NCBI GenBank assembly: GCA_038503065.1
Contig: JBCAMK010000013.1
Location: forward strand, 372,001 to 436,000
Direction of reading: 5' to 3'
DNA: 64,000 nt
Source of the DNA: Paragyromitra xinjiangensis
Taxonomy: Eukaryota > Ascomycota > Pezizomycetes > Pezizales > Discinaceae
The notes under the pieces were generated by a model. That model made no database searches. It was given only the letters and a program-made list of their open reading frames with translations, and was not told where the DNA came from. Positions 1 to 11,635 of this stretch are shown here, piece after piece; position 1 is the stretch's first letter, and every line of letters begins with the position of its first letter. The position numbers were made by a program, and so were the translations under genes.

Positions 1-1156
1 TACTGTATCTCGTCACCATCATTCATTTGAGAGTGCTTCTTGAAGACATTTAGGTGGTGGTTCAAAAGATATCAGCCACTGAACGCATATCCCACATGAT
101 CCAAAGGTGTAACGAGCTAGCTGTCACATGAAAAACAGTCCTGCGGGTGAATCGTCAGTAGGAGGGGTTCAGAAAATACGGGCGTTTGTCTGTCGCTATA
201 TTTCTACAATTGGCATCCTGCTATGGCGCAAATGATAGGAGGTATTGGATACATTGGAAGGTTCTGGTAGGGATTACACTTTCCCTAAGGCCCCTTAACT
301 TTCGTGAATTCTAATCGCTGGATAGGAATGCGTTTCTGAAGGTTTTCATTCAGGCTCTCGCTGCTACGAGCTAAACTAGCGGATGTCTTCATGGCGTTTC
401 ATGGAAACAATATAGCATCATTGCTGCCAGAGAAAAAAACGAGGGTTTCATTCAGAGAAAAGACAAACTCATCAGATTTACACCTTTGGTAGGTATTGCC
501 ATCTATCTGCGTCCTAGAGCTGGACTTTACTAACGATCTCCCTGCGAGGCTTCCAGTTCTAGAGGCCTCGCTTCTCATTCTATCAACATAGAATCTCTAA
601 TAACCCGAGGCTGGTATTTTTCTCGACACATTTCTCCTACAAGACATTTTGTAGGGATTTAATCGGCCATATAGAAAAGGAGGAAACTTCCTATTGCCTT
701 ACACGCGAATGAAGGGAATATTTAACCGATTAAGGGTCTCCCTTAGACTCCATTTTATCAGGAAAATATCAATCAAGCCGGTGATTGCATTCCCGTTTGC
801 TACCCTCAGGCAGGAAGACATGCGGAGGAGGTTTGTTTGTCAAGCAAGGGAGGTCAAGTTTCAGACAGATGAAAGTCTGCATCATTGCGAAAGAGGCCAA
901 CAGATCCCATATACATACGTGAAAACGGTATATTAGAACATTCTGACTAAGTAAATAAAGAAGAAAAGCTACATGTATCTAACCACTAAGACAAATCCAA
1001 TTATCCCCCAACGCCTCAAACCCCAAAAACAACAACGCAACCCAAGTACCAAGATACAGAAAGCTACACAGGTTTACCCCTCATCTTCTGCCACACCTTC
1101 TTAAGCCACTCCACGAACTTCGTCCAATCTATTACCCACCGTTAACAATCCAGACT
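1..1156. other. intergenic, no gene seen
   Basis: I found no open frame with splice signals or recognisable protein on either strand. The only open stretch (694-936, plus) begins at TTG and has no recognisable motif. One copy of the palindrome TACATGTA lies at 970-977. The right end is the 3' flank of the minus-strand gene that stops at 1157. Confidence 0.55.
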
Positions 1157-1820
1157 CTATAAAACGGAGTATGAAGTCTTACTACTAATTTTCCCACCCC
1201 CATACCCGCAATTCGGACACTCCACCGGAATCTGCGCTACAATATTCCTCGCCAACTCACTCACCGACATCGCACCAGTACTCACAACCACCGGCTTCGG
1301 CATTACCTTCGGCACTACCGGATCTTTAGTTCCTGTCTTCGGCGAAAGCTTCGCAATACCATCCTTAATACCCCCCACGATTGGCATCAACCGCGGGGGG
1401 CAGTACGGCCCAGCATGGGTGCAAACTGGCTCAAGGATAGGAGGAATAAACTTTGGCTTCGTTGAGGGTGGTGGTGGTTTTGATTGCCATGGGGGAATGT
1501 GTGGGGTTTTTGGTATTGTCCCGGAGCCGTGGGTTAGCTCTGGGCGGGGGAGGATGGGGGGAAGGGGGATGGTTTTGTCGGGGTTGAAGAGGCTGCGGTC
1601 GGGGCGGTAGACGTCGAAGACGGGGGAGAAGATCTCCATTCCGCCTAGTAGGGGTTAGTGGGTTAATTGGGAGTGAGGAGGGGGGGGTACGTTTAGTTAG
1701 GTGTTGTTTGGAGTCAGCTGTTTTGATGAGCTCTTGGTGGGAGTCATGGTAGGCTAGTGGAGCGGCGGTGATGAAGGCTATGAGAGGGGATATAGCTAAG
1801 AGGATTTGGAAGAGGTACAT
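1157..1820 (-). CDS. small secreted proline-rich protein, unknown function
   Basis: Two exons (1691-1820 and 1157-1644) are joined across a 46-base intron that starts GTACCC and ends TACTAG. The split codon restores an arginine and the product has 205 residues. Residues 1-20 are a hydrophobic signal peptide ending ITAA. A Lys-Arg pair at 43-44, exactly at the splice junction, looks like a Kex2 site that would release a mature chain starting Gly-Met-Glu. The mature part is very rich in proline and has four cysteines, as C-x6-C (118, 125) and C-x2-C (186, 189). I do not recognise a family. The architecture is that of a small secreted wall-associated or effector-like protein, which is inference from layout only. 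It faces away from the LSD1 gene, sharing a 1.6 kb upstream region. Confidence 0.7.
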
Positions 1821-3405
1821 GGTTGCGTATATAGTAGTAGTGATATAAAGAGGGATCCAACAACAGTTTGAGATTGAGGGGATGGGGAGGCTGTAGAAGG
1901 AATTGAGAGTTATAAGAGGGAGAAATATACCTTGTATTTATACCCATACATCTTTAGCTTTGTAGGAAAATAAATTCAATCAAAGCCCTAGCAAGATATC
2001 GAAGGTTTTAAAAATGGCCAGATTATAGGTTAGAGAAATTTATTGTACTGCTTAGTGTTCTAGCGCCTATGTCGTCCGTCCAGTTGTAAACCGTATAAGG
2101 TTTCTATCTACATGCAGTCTCTTTCCTTTAAATCGTGCAAGTGTATTCTACCAAATAGGTGCACTTTTCTCTTATAGGCTGGGGGCGATTTGCAATGCTT
2201 TCTCGTATGGATTTAGCTCAAGGATGAAACCTGGAATATAATTGCTAGGCTTGAAGACTTGCTAGCATATTACAAACTGTGCTGATTAACTAGTGGTGGA
2301 ATTGGAGCTGGCCGGCATCGAAATGGGTACTAGGAGGGATTGGTGGATTGGCCACTTTTATGATTACTATCCATAAGCGTACATTCTCTCACTAACGCCG
2401 TCGCCCCATCTCACACCACAATGCCCTCCTTGTTTCGGCCGTTGGGAGGCGCACGGCATACACGTTCGATTCTCACAGGTGCGATGTTGCGTCGCATCAT
2501 CGAGGTCAGCTTGCGATGGCGCTAGCGACTTTTACTGAGAGCATTAGATTTCCGCTCTTCCCTACTATTCTTGTTTTTTCCTGTATCACCGAGTAGGAGA
2601 GAAGCGGGTCCCAGCTGATTCCTCTTTTGGCTATTGGCCGATTGTTAACCCCCCCTGCCCCGACTCAGAAGAACATCCCGCAGCATCGCAGCCCCTGACG
2701 AGTGATGAGATGTGATGCAGCGAACTGGTGATTGGGTGTGTCACGTGACGTGATTGCCAAGGCTTACTTACATCACCCCTGCTCCGGCGAACCGCATCTG
2801 AGGAAAAAAATCAGGCCGACGTCAATGGACGAGAATAAGAGCTGAGTAGTGCTCGCATACTGCACAACAAATACAGGATTTCCTTACTACAATCCGGCGG
2901 TTTTTTTCTCTCCTGAGTCCTCCAATTGAGTGGTTTCGCTCGATCGTGGGCTTTCCTCTTTCTGGCCGTCAACCGAGTGTCCAGTGTGGCGAAGATCTTT
3001 AGGCTTTGATTGGGCTGTTTCTGCTCGGGCTGCAACAACCCCCGACCTTCAGGTCCGTCCCTCGGAGTCCCCTGGGTGGCAGACCGTCTGTCTGTTATTA
3101 TCAACTGCATCTCCATCATCTTCTGAAAGTTCTACCTGATAGAACTATCTTCACCTTGCTGAGGTGCTGCTCTTTCGTCGCCAGCCATACATATCGACCA
3201 CCAACTCATCTGCTCGCGTCGCGTCTAGTTGCCTCCCTTGCCCGTTGCAGACAAGAGAGCGAGAGCCAAGCGAACTCGAGACGAGACGAGACCAGAGAAA
3301 TCTCGAAAAATCCCGTCAACGGCACCAGCCTTTGGGGAAGATCGAAAAATCGAAAAACACCCCCCCTGCAGGCAACTGAGGGTCTCCCATACATCCTCGC
3401 GAGGA
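1821..3405. promoter_or_regulatory. divergent upstream region, secreted protein / LSD1
   Basis: This gap separates the start of the minus-strand secreted-protein gene from the LSD1 start. Its right end (about 2800-3405) is the likely LSD1 leader, which is pyrimidine-rich. Several open stretches cross the leader but start at non-ATG codons or have no protein features. A CACGTG-like TCACGTGACGTG run lies near 2740. No further gene is supported. Confidence 0.5.
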
Positions 3406-6400
3406 ATGGCAGATCCGGGTCAACAGGACCCCCATAATTCTCACAACGGCGCTGTATCCATGGATCCCAATGGCGCTGCGAACAATGCGAATTACTTTGA
3501 GAATGTGAACATGGGGAACATGGAATCCCTCGCGACAGCCGCTCAGCAGCAAGCTCCGAGTCCATACAGTCCCCACGGTGCAACGAACAACCAAGCAGCG
3601 CTGGTAGACCCAATGTTCTACATGAGCGAGCAGCAGCAACCTCAACAACAAGGCTATTACCAGCAACAGAGCTATGTTCAAGGAATTACCGGCTATCCAA
3701 CACCGACGCCAGAGCAGTGGCAGCAGGCGCTGGCGCAGCAATTGACCGGTGGGACTATGGAGATTCAACAATTGTTTGGCCATCTTCAGTACCAGAATCA
3801 ACAGCAGGCTCAACAGCAAGCTCAACAGCAGGTACAGCTGCTTGCGCTGCAGCAGAGGGGGCAGCAGCAGGTCGCGGCGGGCGCACTAGTCCAGGGGAAC
3901 ATGGTACAGAATACCGGGATGGTGCAACAACATGCTGTTCATGCGCAATCGCCGGGTATGCATGTACAACAGAAAGTCTATGCTCAACAGCAACATCAAC
4001 AGCAGCAGCAGCAGCAACAACAGCAGCAGCAACAGCAGCAGCAGCAACAGCAGCAACAACATCAACAGCAGCAGCAACTACAACAAGTCCACCAACGACC
4101 TCAAATCAATACAGGTACACAGCGCTCTGCCCCATCTGGACATGGCGCCTCAGAATCCTCAAATTTGTCTTCCCCCCTCTCAAATATTGAGACTACAACC
4201 CCCATGGACCTAGACTCTGCTATCTCTAAACCTGTATCCACCCCTACAGTACGCACTGTTCCCGATCGTACCCTTACCAAAGGACGGGCCGACTTCCGTC
4301 CCAAGACTGCTATTCCACAAGATCTGACAGCTGAAGAGTACGCGCGCCAATGTATTCAAGCCGCAATTGCCAGCCGTCTCCCACCATATGCCCTCCACCC
4401 CGCAGAGTACCTGCTGCTGCGAGACCATATCAACCATGCTCAGGTAACCACATACATCCATATCCGCAATGGAATTCTGCGGCTATGGCAGCGGAATCCG
4501 CTCGTTAGTGTCACTCGAGAAGAAGCCGCCGGGTGCGCAAAGGATTATCGGTTTTTTGATGTTGCGGAAGTAGCGTACGAGTGGTTGGTCAGAAATGGGT
4601 ACATAAATTTTGGCTGTGTCGAAGTCCCGAGCACAATCTCAACATCCATAACCGCGAAACAGCGACGGAAGACCATTGTCATTATTGGAGCAGGAATGTC
4701 TGGTCTAGGCTGTGCGCGACAGCTAGAAGGTCTATTTTCGCAGTTTGGCGATCGTTTACCACCTGGGGAAGCACCTCCGAATATCATTGTCCTAGAAGCA
4801 CGAGGTCGTCTCGGGGGTCGTATCTACTCGCATCCTCTCAAGAATCAGTCTGGCGCCAACCTTCCTGAGGGTAAGCGGGCAACTGCAGATCTGGGGGCGC
4901 AAGTTATCACCGGTTTCGATAACGGTAACCCGCTCGGTGTGCTTATACGCGGACAGTTAGCACTACATTATCACTCTCTCCAAGATAACTCCTCACTTCA
5001 TGACTCTGACGGTGTCCCGGTGAATAAGGACCGTGACAATCGTGTCGAGCGACTGTACAACGACATCCTAGACCGCGTATCTATTTTCAAGCACAAGCTC
5101 CCCTCGCCGAAAACAGTTGAAGGCGATAAGGAACTTATCGATACTGGCAAAGACCCTACCGGGGAAGGCGGGGACATGATTTCTAAGCTCGAAGCCAACG
5201 AAGTTGCTGTCCCTCCCGCTCCCGAGGTAGAAATAGCACTTGACGAGAACTTCTCCGCCAACGTTGATAAGCTCACAGGGAAGCCATCCACCGCCACAGG
5301 CTCTAGCGCACGAATTCCTGCGGCCGAACAAGCTCGAAAATTAGGGTGGACCCTCAAACCGGGCACAACCGGTAACGAAACCATTGCTCTCGAACCGCAC
5401 GGGACTGACTCACGACATCCGACACTGGGGAAAACAATGGATAGTGTGCTTCGCCAATACCAGAACATCATTGATCTTACTCCACAGGACCTGCGGCTCA
5501 TGAACTGGCACTATGCAAACCTTGAGTATGCGAACGCCTCGAATGTGGACTCTCTCTCTCTCGGTCATTGGGATCAGGACGACGGAAACGATTTTAGCGG
5601 CGCACACGCGATGTTGTTGGGTGGGTATACGCAGTTACCCCGCGGACTGTGGATGAGTCCGCGGAAGCTGGATATCAGAACACGGCATGTAGTGCGGAAG
5701 ATTACGTATGACCCATCCGAGGATGTCCAAGGGAGTGTTAGGATAGAATGTGAGAATGAGCAAGTTTTCCTGGCAGATAAGGTTGTTGTTACACTGCCGC
5801 TAGGTGTGCTGAAGGCAGAGCAGGTACGGTTCGAGCCCGCGCTGCCCGAGTGGAAGACAGGTGCGATCGAGAGGTTAGGGTACGGGTTGTTGAATAAAGT
5901 TATCCTGGTTTATAACGAACCGTTCTGGGATGTGGAGAACGATATGGTTGGTCTTCTCCGTGAACCTATGGGACATCCGGCGATGCAGGAGAGTTATGAG
6001 GCGAACAGAGGTATGGTTGATCTCAATCACATGCATGCTCTATGCTAATCTAGCAGGCCGCTTTTACATGTTCTGGAATTGCACCAAGGCCAGCGGGAAA
6101 CCCACACTAGTTGCTCTTATGGCTGGTGAAGCTGCAATGCAAACAGAACTTGAGTCCGACGAGATCCTGATCCAGGAAGCCACTGCTGCGTTGTCGAAAA
6201 TGTACCCGACTAAGGGCGTCTCGCATCCCGTAGAGACAATCGTAACACGCTGGAAGAAAGATCCATACTCACGTGGGAGTTACTCTTATGTTGGCCCTGA
6301 AGCTACAGCAGATGACTACGATCTTATGGCGAAACCCATTGGTAACTCACTGTACTTTGCCGGGGAGGCATCATGCAAGTCGTATCCTGCGACTGTACAT

Positions 6401-7160
6401 GGAGCTTATATCAGTGGGCTACAAGCGGCGGCCGATATCACAGAGTCAATATTAGGGTCGATCCATGTTCCTTCGCCGCTGATCCCGCCAAAACCGAAAT
6501 TCCAGGGGTCGTATGGTTCTCTAGCAGGATCGAAACGAAAAGCTGAGGACTCAGTCATTGAGAAAGCGCGCGAGCTGAAGTCTGCTCGCCTGGAAAAGTA
6601 CGAAGAGCGTTTAAAACAGGCCCTTCATGATGCTTTAGGAGAGCGACCAACCAAACCTGGGCGGTCTGGTGCGAACCCGTTCTTACTGTATCAGAAAGAC
6701 CACTGGTTCATTTGTAAAGCCAAATGCGACGAGGCACGGCGGAAGTCTACGAATAATCCGGAAGCGAAGGCAACAAGGAATGAAGTGAGGGCGGCGCTGG
6801 GGCAAATGTGGAGGGATGCGCCGGAAGATGAGAAACGACCTTATCTGAACGAAACGGAGAATAATAAGAAGAGTAATGCGGCGAGCGTCACGGAGTTTAA
6901 AAAGAAACTGAGTGAATACGATAAAGCAGCGACGAAGTTTAAGAAGGAGTGGAAGGAGAAGAATCCAAGTGTGGCAACGAATGAGGAGGTGCAGCTGTCA
7001 AGGCAGGCAGAATTGGAGGTGGGTTTCGACTTCCCAGTTTATAGTCTCTCTTGAGCGGGAACTTACATGGTAACATGTTTTCTGGTAATGATAGATTGCG
7101 GAAATTAAGAGGAGCCGGAAACTTAGTGGGTTTGTTGATTCTGATGAAGAAGAGTATTAA
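3406..7160 (+). CDS. LSD1-type lysine-specific histone demethylase with SWIRM, amine oxidase and HMG-box domains
   Basis: Three exons (3406-6010, 6057-7018, 7095-7160) give 1210 residues; introns are 46 and 76 bases. The first in-frame ATG is at 3406; upstream the frame is open only from a TTG. The N-terminus is Gln-rich, with a poly-Gln tract at about 195-225. A SWIRM domain spans about 306-405. The FAD-binding GAGMSG motif is at about 427-432, followed by the GRLGGR motif and a flavin amine oxidase domain that crosses intron 1 (GRFYMFWNC). An HMG box lies at about 1070-1140 and the tail is acidic (DSDEEEY). The family oxidatively removes methyl groups from histone H3 lysines in the nucleus; the HMG box at the C-terminus is typical of fungal members. 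The last exon was recovered from the acceptor TAATGATAG; without it the protein would end in an intron. Confidence 0.93.
3985..4078 (+). repeat. CAG/CAA tract encoding poly-glutamine in LSD1
   Basis: A run of CAG and CAA codons broken only by two CAT (His) codons. Mixed CAG/CAA usage makes it less slippage-prone than a pure CAG run. It lies in the disordered N-terminus, ahead of the SWIRM domain. Confidence 0.9.
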
Positions 7161-8355
7161 ATACCATGAATATTAAAAGAAAGCAGAAAATGTGGAATGG
7201 GTTAGTAGCACGGCGGACACGATTGGACATTTTTTACTTTGGTTTTCGGTATTTTTTAGTCTACGTGCTTGATTTGTTCATACGGTACCCAAGCCGAGAA
7301 CTTTCTGTGACCCTTTATTTTTATATTCTGCTTTGCTGTCTTCTGTATTTCTTACGTAGCTAGTTTTCGTTCCGTATCTTTTCTGTCATCCATATCACTT
7401 TTTTCATTTAATTCTTCTGCATTGCGCCCATTCCCAGTTAGTTGTTATTCATTATTCCTTCTTTCTCTTTTGTATTGTAACCATAGGATTGATGGTAGGT
7501 AAAGGTATCGGTGTTGAAAAAATCGTAGTGGTCTTTGATCACAAGTTGTACTCTATTCTAGGGAAAAGCTTATTATTATGTTTGGGATATTGAAGATATA
7601 GGTTATTTTTTATTTCTGCGTCGGGTATAGTAATTTGCGTGGGATTTAATTTTTGTGATTACCTTGAATTTGCGTTGGGGATAGAAACTTGCTGATGTAG
7701 TCATATAATCTCACTCGTCGGGTTTATGCGCCCTGGCGGCCCGATCACCCTGATAATCTCTCGGATTTTTTCTTCATGTGGAGGCCAGTCCAGATTCGAT
7801 GGAACTTTTAGAAGGGCTTTCTGCATTAGTGAATTTCGTGCAGCTTTGGTTTAGCATACGTCCCACTATTTGCTTTTGTAAATATTCCCGTTCTCCTTCA
7901 ACCGTCGCTTAGGATATCTTCAATACCGAAGACTTGGCAGGCGTCTCATCTTGCCACAGATGTTTGGTAGAGAGATCACCGCGAGCTTCTAGTTCTCTAG
8001 GCATGTCCCCTCTTTTAGTTTTTTTAAATACTCCTCTAGGGTACCGAGCTGCCTGGGATAGTACATTATTTAATGATAGAGGCGGTTAATTAAATCAAGT
8101 AAAGATTCTAGAATGGGCCTGACTAGTTAAACGAGAAGCAGGTTTCTATTTCTTGCTAGAGTTAGAGACATCAATAAACCATCATCACCTCACCCATCTC
8201 GCGCATATCTCAGAGCCCCTAAAATACAAACTTGCTAAGGAGGCCTATAAATCTGATAATTGAATGAATATCATAGATATCAATACACGTGTGTACGCTA
8301 ACCAGGCGTACAAACCCCAAATTGAATAGGTCCTCCCTGAATACTCCCCCTTGAA
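7161..8355. other. intergenic, convergent 3' flanks
   Basis: The gap lies between the 3' ends of LSD1 (plus) and the 145-residue gene (minus). It is AT-rich with T-runs typical of fungal 3' untranslated sequence. A 65-codon open stretch at 7166-7363 is hydrophobic but overlaps the LSD1 trailer and has no family resemblance I can see. No gene called. Confidence 0.5.
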
Positions 8356-8953
8356 TCAATTCGTCCCAAGAATGGTCCAGTCCTCGTCTATCGCACTGTT
8401 CTTCTTTCTAGATCCCCTATTTGAAGGAGAAGATTCTATCTTTGAAGAAACCTTATTAAAATGTATTAACACCGCGCTTTCCTCCTCTTGCTCCTCGTTT
8501 GGAGAAGTGGAACACTCAGAGTCCGGCGATGACACCTTGCCGGTTAGCACTCTTTTTGCTTTCTGAAAAAATGTTCGCCATGTATTTTTAACCGAATCCT
8601 ACATGTGAGGTTTAACATAAGATTAGCATATAATAAAGAGGCTTTATTCAGGCTGAAACGTTCACTTATTATGCCAGGGAAAGGTAGAAATGGATACATA
8701 CAACTGCGGTATAAGGTTCTACAACCTCCCACGGTTCGAACCGCCCCAGTCCTGCTGTTTCCATGGCTGCGCCGACCAAACGCTCCCGCTCCTTCTTCGT
8801 CGTTTCTGGAAGAGACCGAAAGCTCTAGATCATTACCGCATCGTTAGTGACCTTCGGGGGCTGACTAATCACTGAACTTACAGTCTTAACCCTTCCAAGG
8901 GGAGCAGTTGCTTCCGACATCTTGTTGTTGGCAGTAGGCCTTGGGTTTGCCAT
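8356..8953 (-). CDS. small hypothetical protein, three exons, 145 residues
   Basis: Three exons (8882-8953, 8702-8824, 8356-8598) are separated by introns of 57 and 103 bases. Both introns are in phase 0: the donors are GTAAGT and GTATGT, the acceptors end CTAG and GTAG, and the first intron has the branch-like TAATG. The joined frame is 438 bases with no internal stop, starting MANPRPTANNKMSE. The N-terminal half is basic and helical-looking (KKERERLVGAAMETAG, then WEVVEPY). The second half is a charged, Ser/Glu-rich tail ending DEDWTILGTN. There is no signal peptide or membrane segment. I do not recognise a family. The three consistent phase-0 junctions are the main evidence that this is a real gene rather than chance. 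Confidence 0.62.
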
Positions 8954-10342
8954 ATTTGATTTCTCAGGTAAGTAATGTGGTTGATGGTGGAGAGAGAGGA
9001 TAGTCTGGTGTAGTAACCCCGCGATGAAGTGGAAATGTGGTCAACTCTGAGGAATCGCAAACACGGCCGTTAGTGAAATTAATTTTATCGAAGCACATCT
9101 TTTTTTTCTTCATAGTTTCAATTAGAATAGGACTGAGATGAAGATTCTTTTGGGCATAGAATACTATCGCTTGGGGCCAGTTGTATGCCTCCTGCCTACC
9201 GAGTGACGAGTTGTGATTTAAGCGCGTTCATTAAAAGCCTTGACTCCTCGATATGTTAATATACTATGGGTTTGGCCCTTATAGGCTCTGACACTTACTT
9301 TGAGTGACTTCTAGTTTCGTCAAGAAGCTTTTGGGGTGCAAATAGTGCATAGCGTTAAAGAGGATCTAATCAACACCTTTCCTAGAATCTTGAATCTGGT
9401 ATACCACTAGCGAGTCCTCCCGAAAGGTTGACGTTCTGTGTTATACAATTGATATTTTCAAAAGATACCTTCATTAAAAATTAGAATGAGTTTGCCCCTT
9501 CTATCAGCACATGTCAGAGTATTCCGTTTTGCTGCGCCGTTTCCTCTCAAGGGCTGTTCATGTCTGTTGTCGTCAGTGACCAATATACTAAAGGGACGTT
9601 ATAAGTGTAGACTTGCGGAGATCCGGTAGAAGACGAAGGTTTTGTATTTGGTTCAAGATGCTGTAGATGCCTTATCATCCCTCTACCTTATCGTCGGTAA
9701 TTTCTGTCACGGCTATCGCTGATACGCAAAGACGGGGCGAGATTTTTCCTTTTCCTTCTTTCCTTTCGAGATGCAGCATTTATAGGGGTTCCTAAGATAC
9801 CCGGAAGTCCGATTTTGATGCTGGAATTGATGTTTCAGCTGTAGCCCGGAAATCATTGATATTTTTTTTAGTGCTGCAGAAGCGTAAGCGAATATGGCTG
9901 GAACGTAATGGCTACCTAGCTGACTCGCTGGAAAGATAGGAGAAAATACTGTAAGATAAACTATAAGTTCTAATGTATCAAGTTAACAAGATGTTTAAGC
10001 AGAGACGCCTAGAGAACTACTCAACAGGACCCACGCGAACTTGCAAACAAGGACAAGAAAGTGCATAAACGATGTTTTTGATTTATTCATTGATGAATTA
10101 GTTTCTACAGGATACTACATGTATCGATGTCCAATGCTCCGATTCCTAAATCAATTGTATCGTAATACGATTACTGGCCCATGCTATGGCTTTGTTCACC
10201 TGAAACTCCTCCCGGAATAGCGAAAACGCTTCGGAGATCCTAGACGTGAATATCATAGTTGTCCCTTCAAACTCGTTAGCTTAAGACTAAAGAATATACG
10301 AAGAGAGAGAGAAACCTACAAGAATGTAAGTCGCTTGTCCCA
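8954..10342. other. intergenic, no gene seen
   Basis: Upstream region of the 145-residue minus-strand gene and downstream flank of the candidate gene at 10343. I see no long frame and no coding-like exon with splice signals. One TACATGTA palindrome lies at 10116-10123. Confidence 0.5.
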
Positions 10343-10756
10343 TCAGAGCGGTGATTGAATTTGTATTATTGAATCTGCTGCTAATGTATCCCAACCGTCG
10401 GAATCTAGTAGGCAGCAAATCGACATCTGGTTATTGTCTTTCTTATCAACCACTTCGACCCAAGCAAAATCAGCGATAGATCTCGATGAAGGGGATAAGA
10501 ACGTTAACTCCGATGATGGAGACAATAATTTTGATGAAGAAGAGTGCTCACAGCATCGGGGCTCTGAATGCCCAAACTGCGAAAAAGAGGATTCGATGGA
10601 CTAATGTCCTTAAACTAAATCCCTCATCTGGTTGAGCGGAACTGCCAGTGGAGCAGCAGAAGTTAGCAGTCAGTAAGCGAGGATCGCCGGGAGCGAGGGA
10701 ATACTTACTGTCTATCAGCCCATCTATCAATGAATTCATCGAGTTTGGCAGGTTTG
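10343..10756 (-). CDS. candidate gene, 3' exons only, unknown function
   Basis: Three exons can be joined on the minus strand: 10709-10756, 10552-10641 and 10343-10481. The first intron (10642-10708) is textbook: donor GTAAGT, branch TGCTAAC, pyrimidine run, acceptor CAG. The second (10482-10551) uses donor GTGAGC and a weaker acceptor CGAG. All junctions are phase 2 and the joined frame has no stop until 10343. The product would contain DEFIDRWADRH, then LRTLVHRILFFAVWAF, then a Ser/Asp-rich tail. The 5' exon and start codon are not identified. An open stretch around 10950-11060 ending at a GTATGT donor fits the phase but has no ATG. No family is recognised. It may be a real gene, a relic, or partly chance. 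Confidence 0.35.
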
Positions 10757-10825
10757 CTGAAACAAGCAACCTATCAGCCCATCTCTCAATGAATTCATTG
10801 AACTTGATGGGTTTGCTGAAACAAG
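10712..10825 (-). repeat. 59-base-period tandem duplication of an acceptor plus exon segment
   Basis: Two 55-base copies (10712-10766 and 10771-10825) differ at only a few positions and are offset by 59 bases. On the minus strand each begins with TTTCAG, a good splice acceptor, followed by a segment that reads KP-K-EFI-RWADR in the matching frame. The period is not a multiple of three, so reading through both copies shifts frame. Confidence 0.85.
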
Positions 10826-11635
10826 TTGTGTTGGTGAATAGTGAAAGTGGTAATCACTTTCCAGTGTTAACACCATCAAATCAGTATCCTCCGCTATCTC
10901 ATAGAAATCAAAGTAGCAGCGGGAAAGGAGAAAACATACAAATTTTTTCGATTAAGTTTAATAAACGCTGGGAATAATCTCTGAGATTCTAGTAGACGTG
11001 ACCTCAAAGTGACTGTGAATGTTAGTGGTTGTTGCTGGATATCGTTGGATTGTTGCTAATGAACTCTCTGGTTGATGCATGACTGTATAGAGGAATGAAT
11101 TACTTTTTCACCAAGGGTGTATGAATATGTCGGTATAAAACTCGAGCTAGTGAAAGTGAGTTTTTGAAAGTGTTCGCTGAATGGAAAAGGCTGCTGCTGC
11201 TCAGTTGTGTCTTTGAAATATTAGGTTGTTTTTGTATTTGCAGTTGTTTTCGGCCTGTATTTATGATGTATTAATATGTTGTTTGAATTGATTGTTGTGA
11301 ATGGCCGACGGAAATCCCATCGAACTTTTGAATATTGTGTTGTGCGTGGGTTGGAGACTGGAGGAAGGAAGGAGGGAAGGAAGGAAGGAAGGAAGTACGG
11401 AGCGTGGTATTTAAGTGTGCGAGGGAGGGTAAACTATCAGGTAAGGCAGACTGGGGGTTTCCCATGGTTGCGGGGGCTGTCTTTTCAATAAATTTCTGCC
11501 CACTCACGTCGAAGACATTACATGTAGGTAGCAAAAAGGTATCATTGGCACCATGGCTTGGCGAGGCGCATGTAATATTCCTCGTGCATAAAAACTAATA
11601 CATACACTTCCCTCCTTCCTAACGTCCTCTCAGCC
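10826..11635. other. intergenic, possible 5' part of the candidate gene
   Basis: The downstream flank of the DUF4470 gene (minus) merges here with whatever lies upstream of the candidate gene at 10343-10756. The stretch includes a GGAA microsatellite (11363-11394) and a TACATGTA site (11519-11526). A short ATG frame starts at 11080 on the minus strand (MHQPESSLATIQRY) and stops after about 40 codons. No firm gene. Confidence 0.45.
11363..11394 (+). repeat. GGAA microsatellite
   Basis: Imperfect (GGAA)n run with one GGAG interruption, in non-coding DNA downstream of the DUF4470 gene. Confidence 0.85.

Noticed and set aside
3229..3405. Extended N-terminus for LSD1
   Set aside because: The frame is open but begins at TTG; the first in-frame ATG is 3406, and the extension is a pyrimidine-rich leader translation.
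8728..8746. tRNA T-arm (GGTTCGAACC)
   Set aside because: The flanking bases do not form the five-pair stem and the site lies inside exon 2 of the 145-residue gene.
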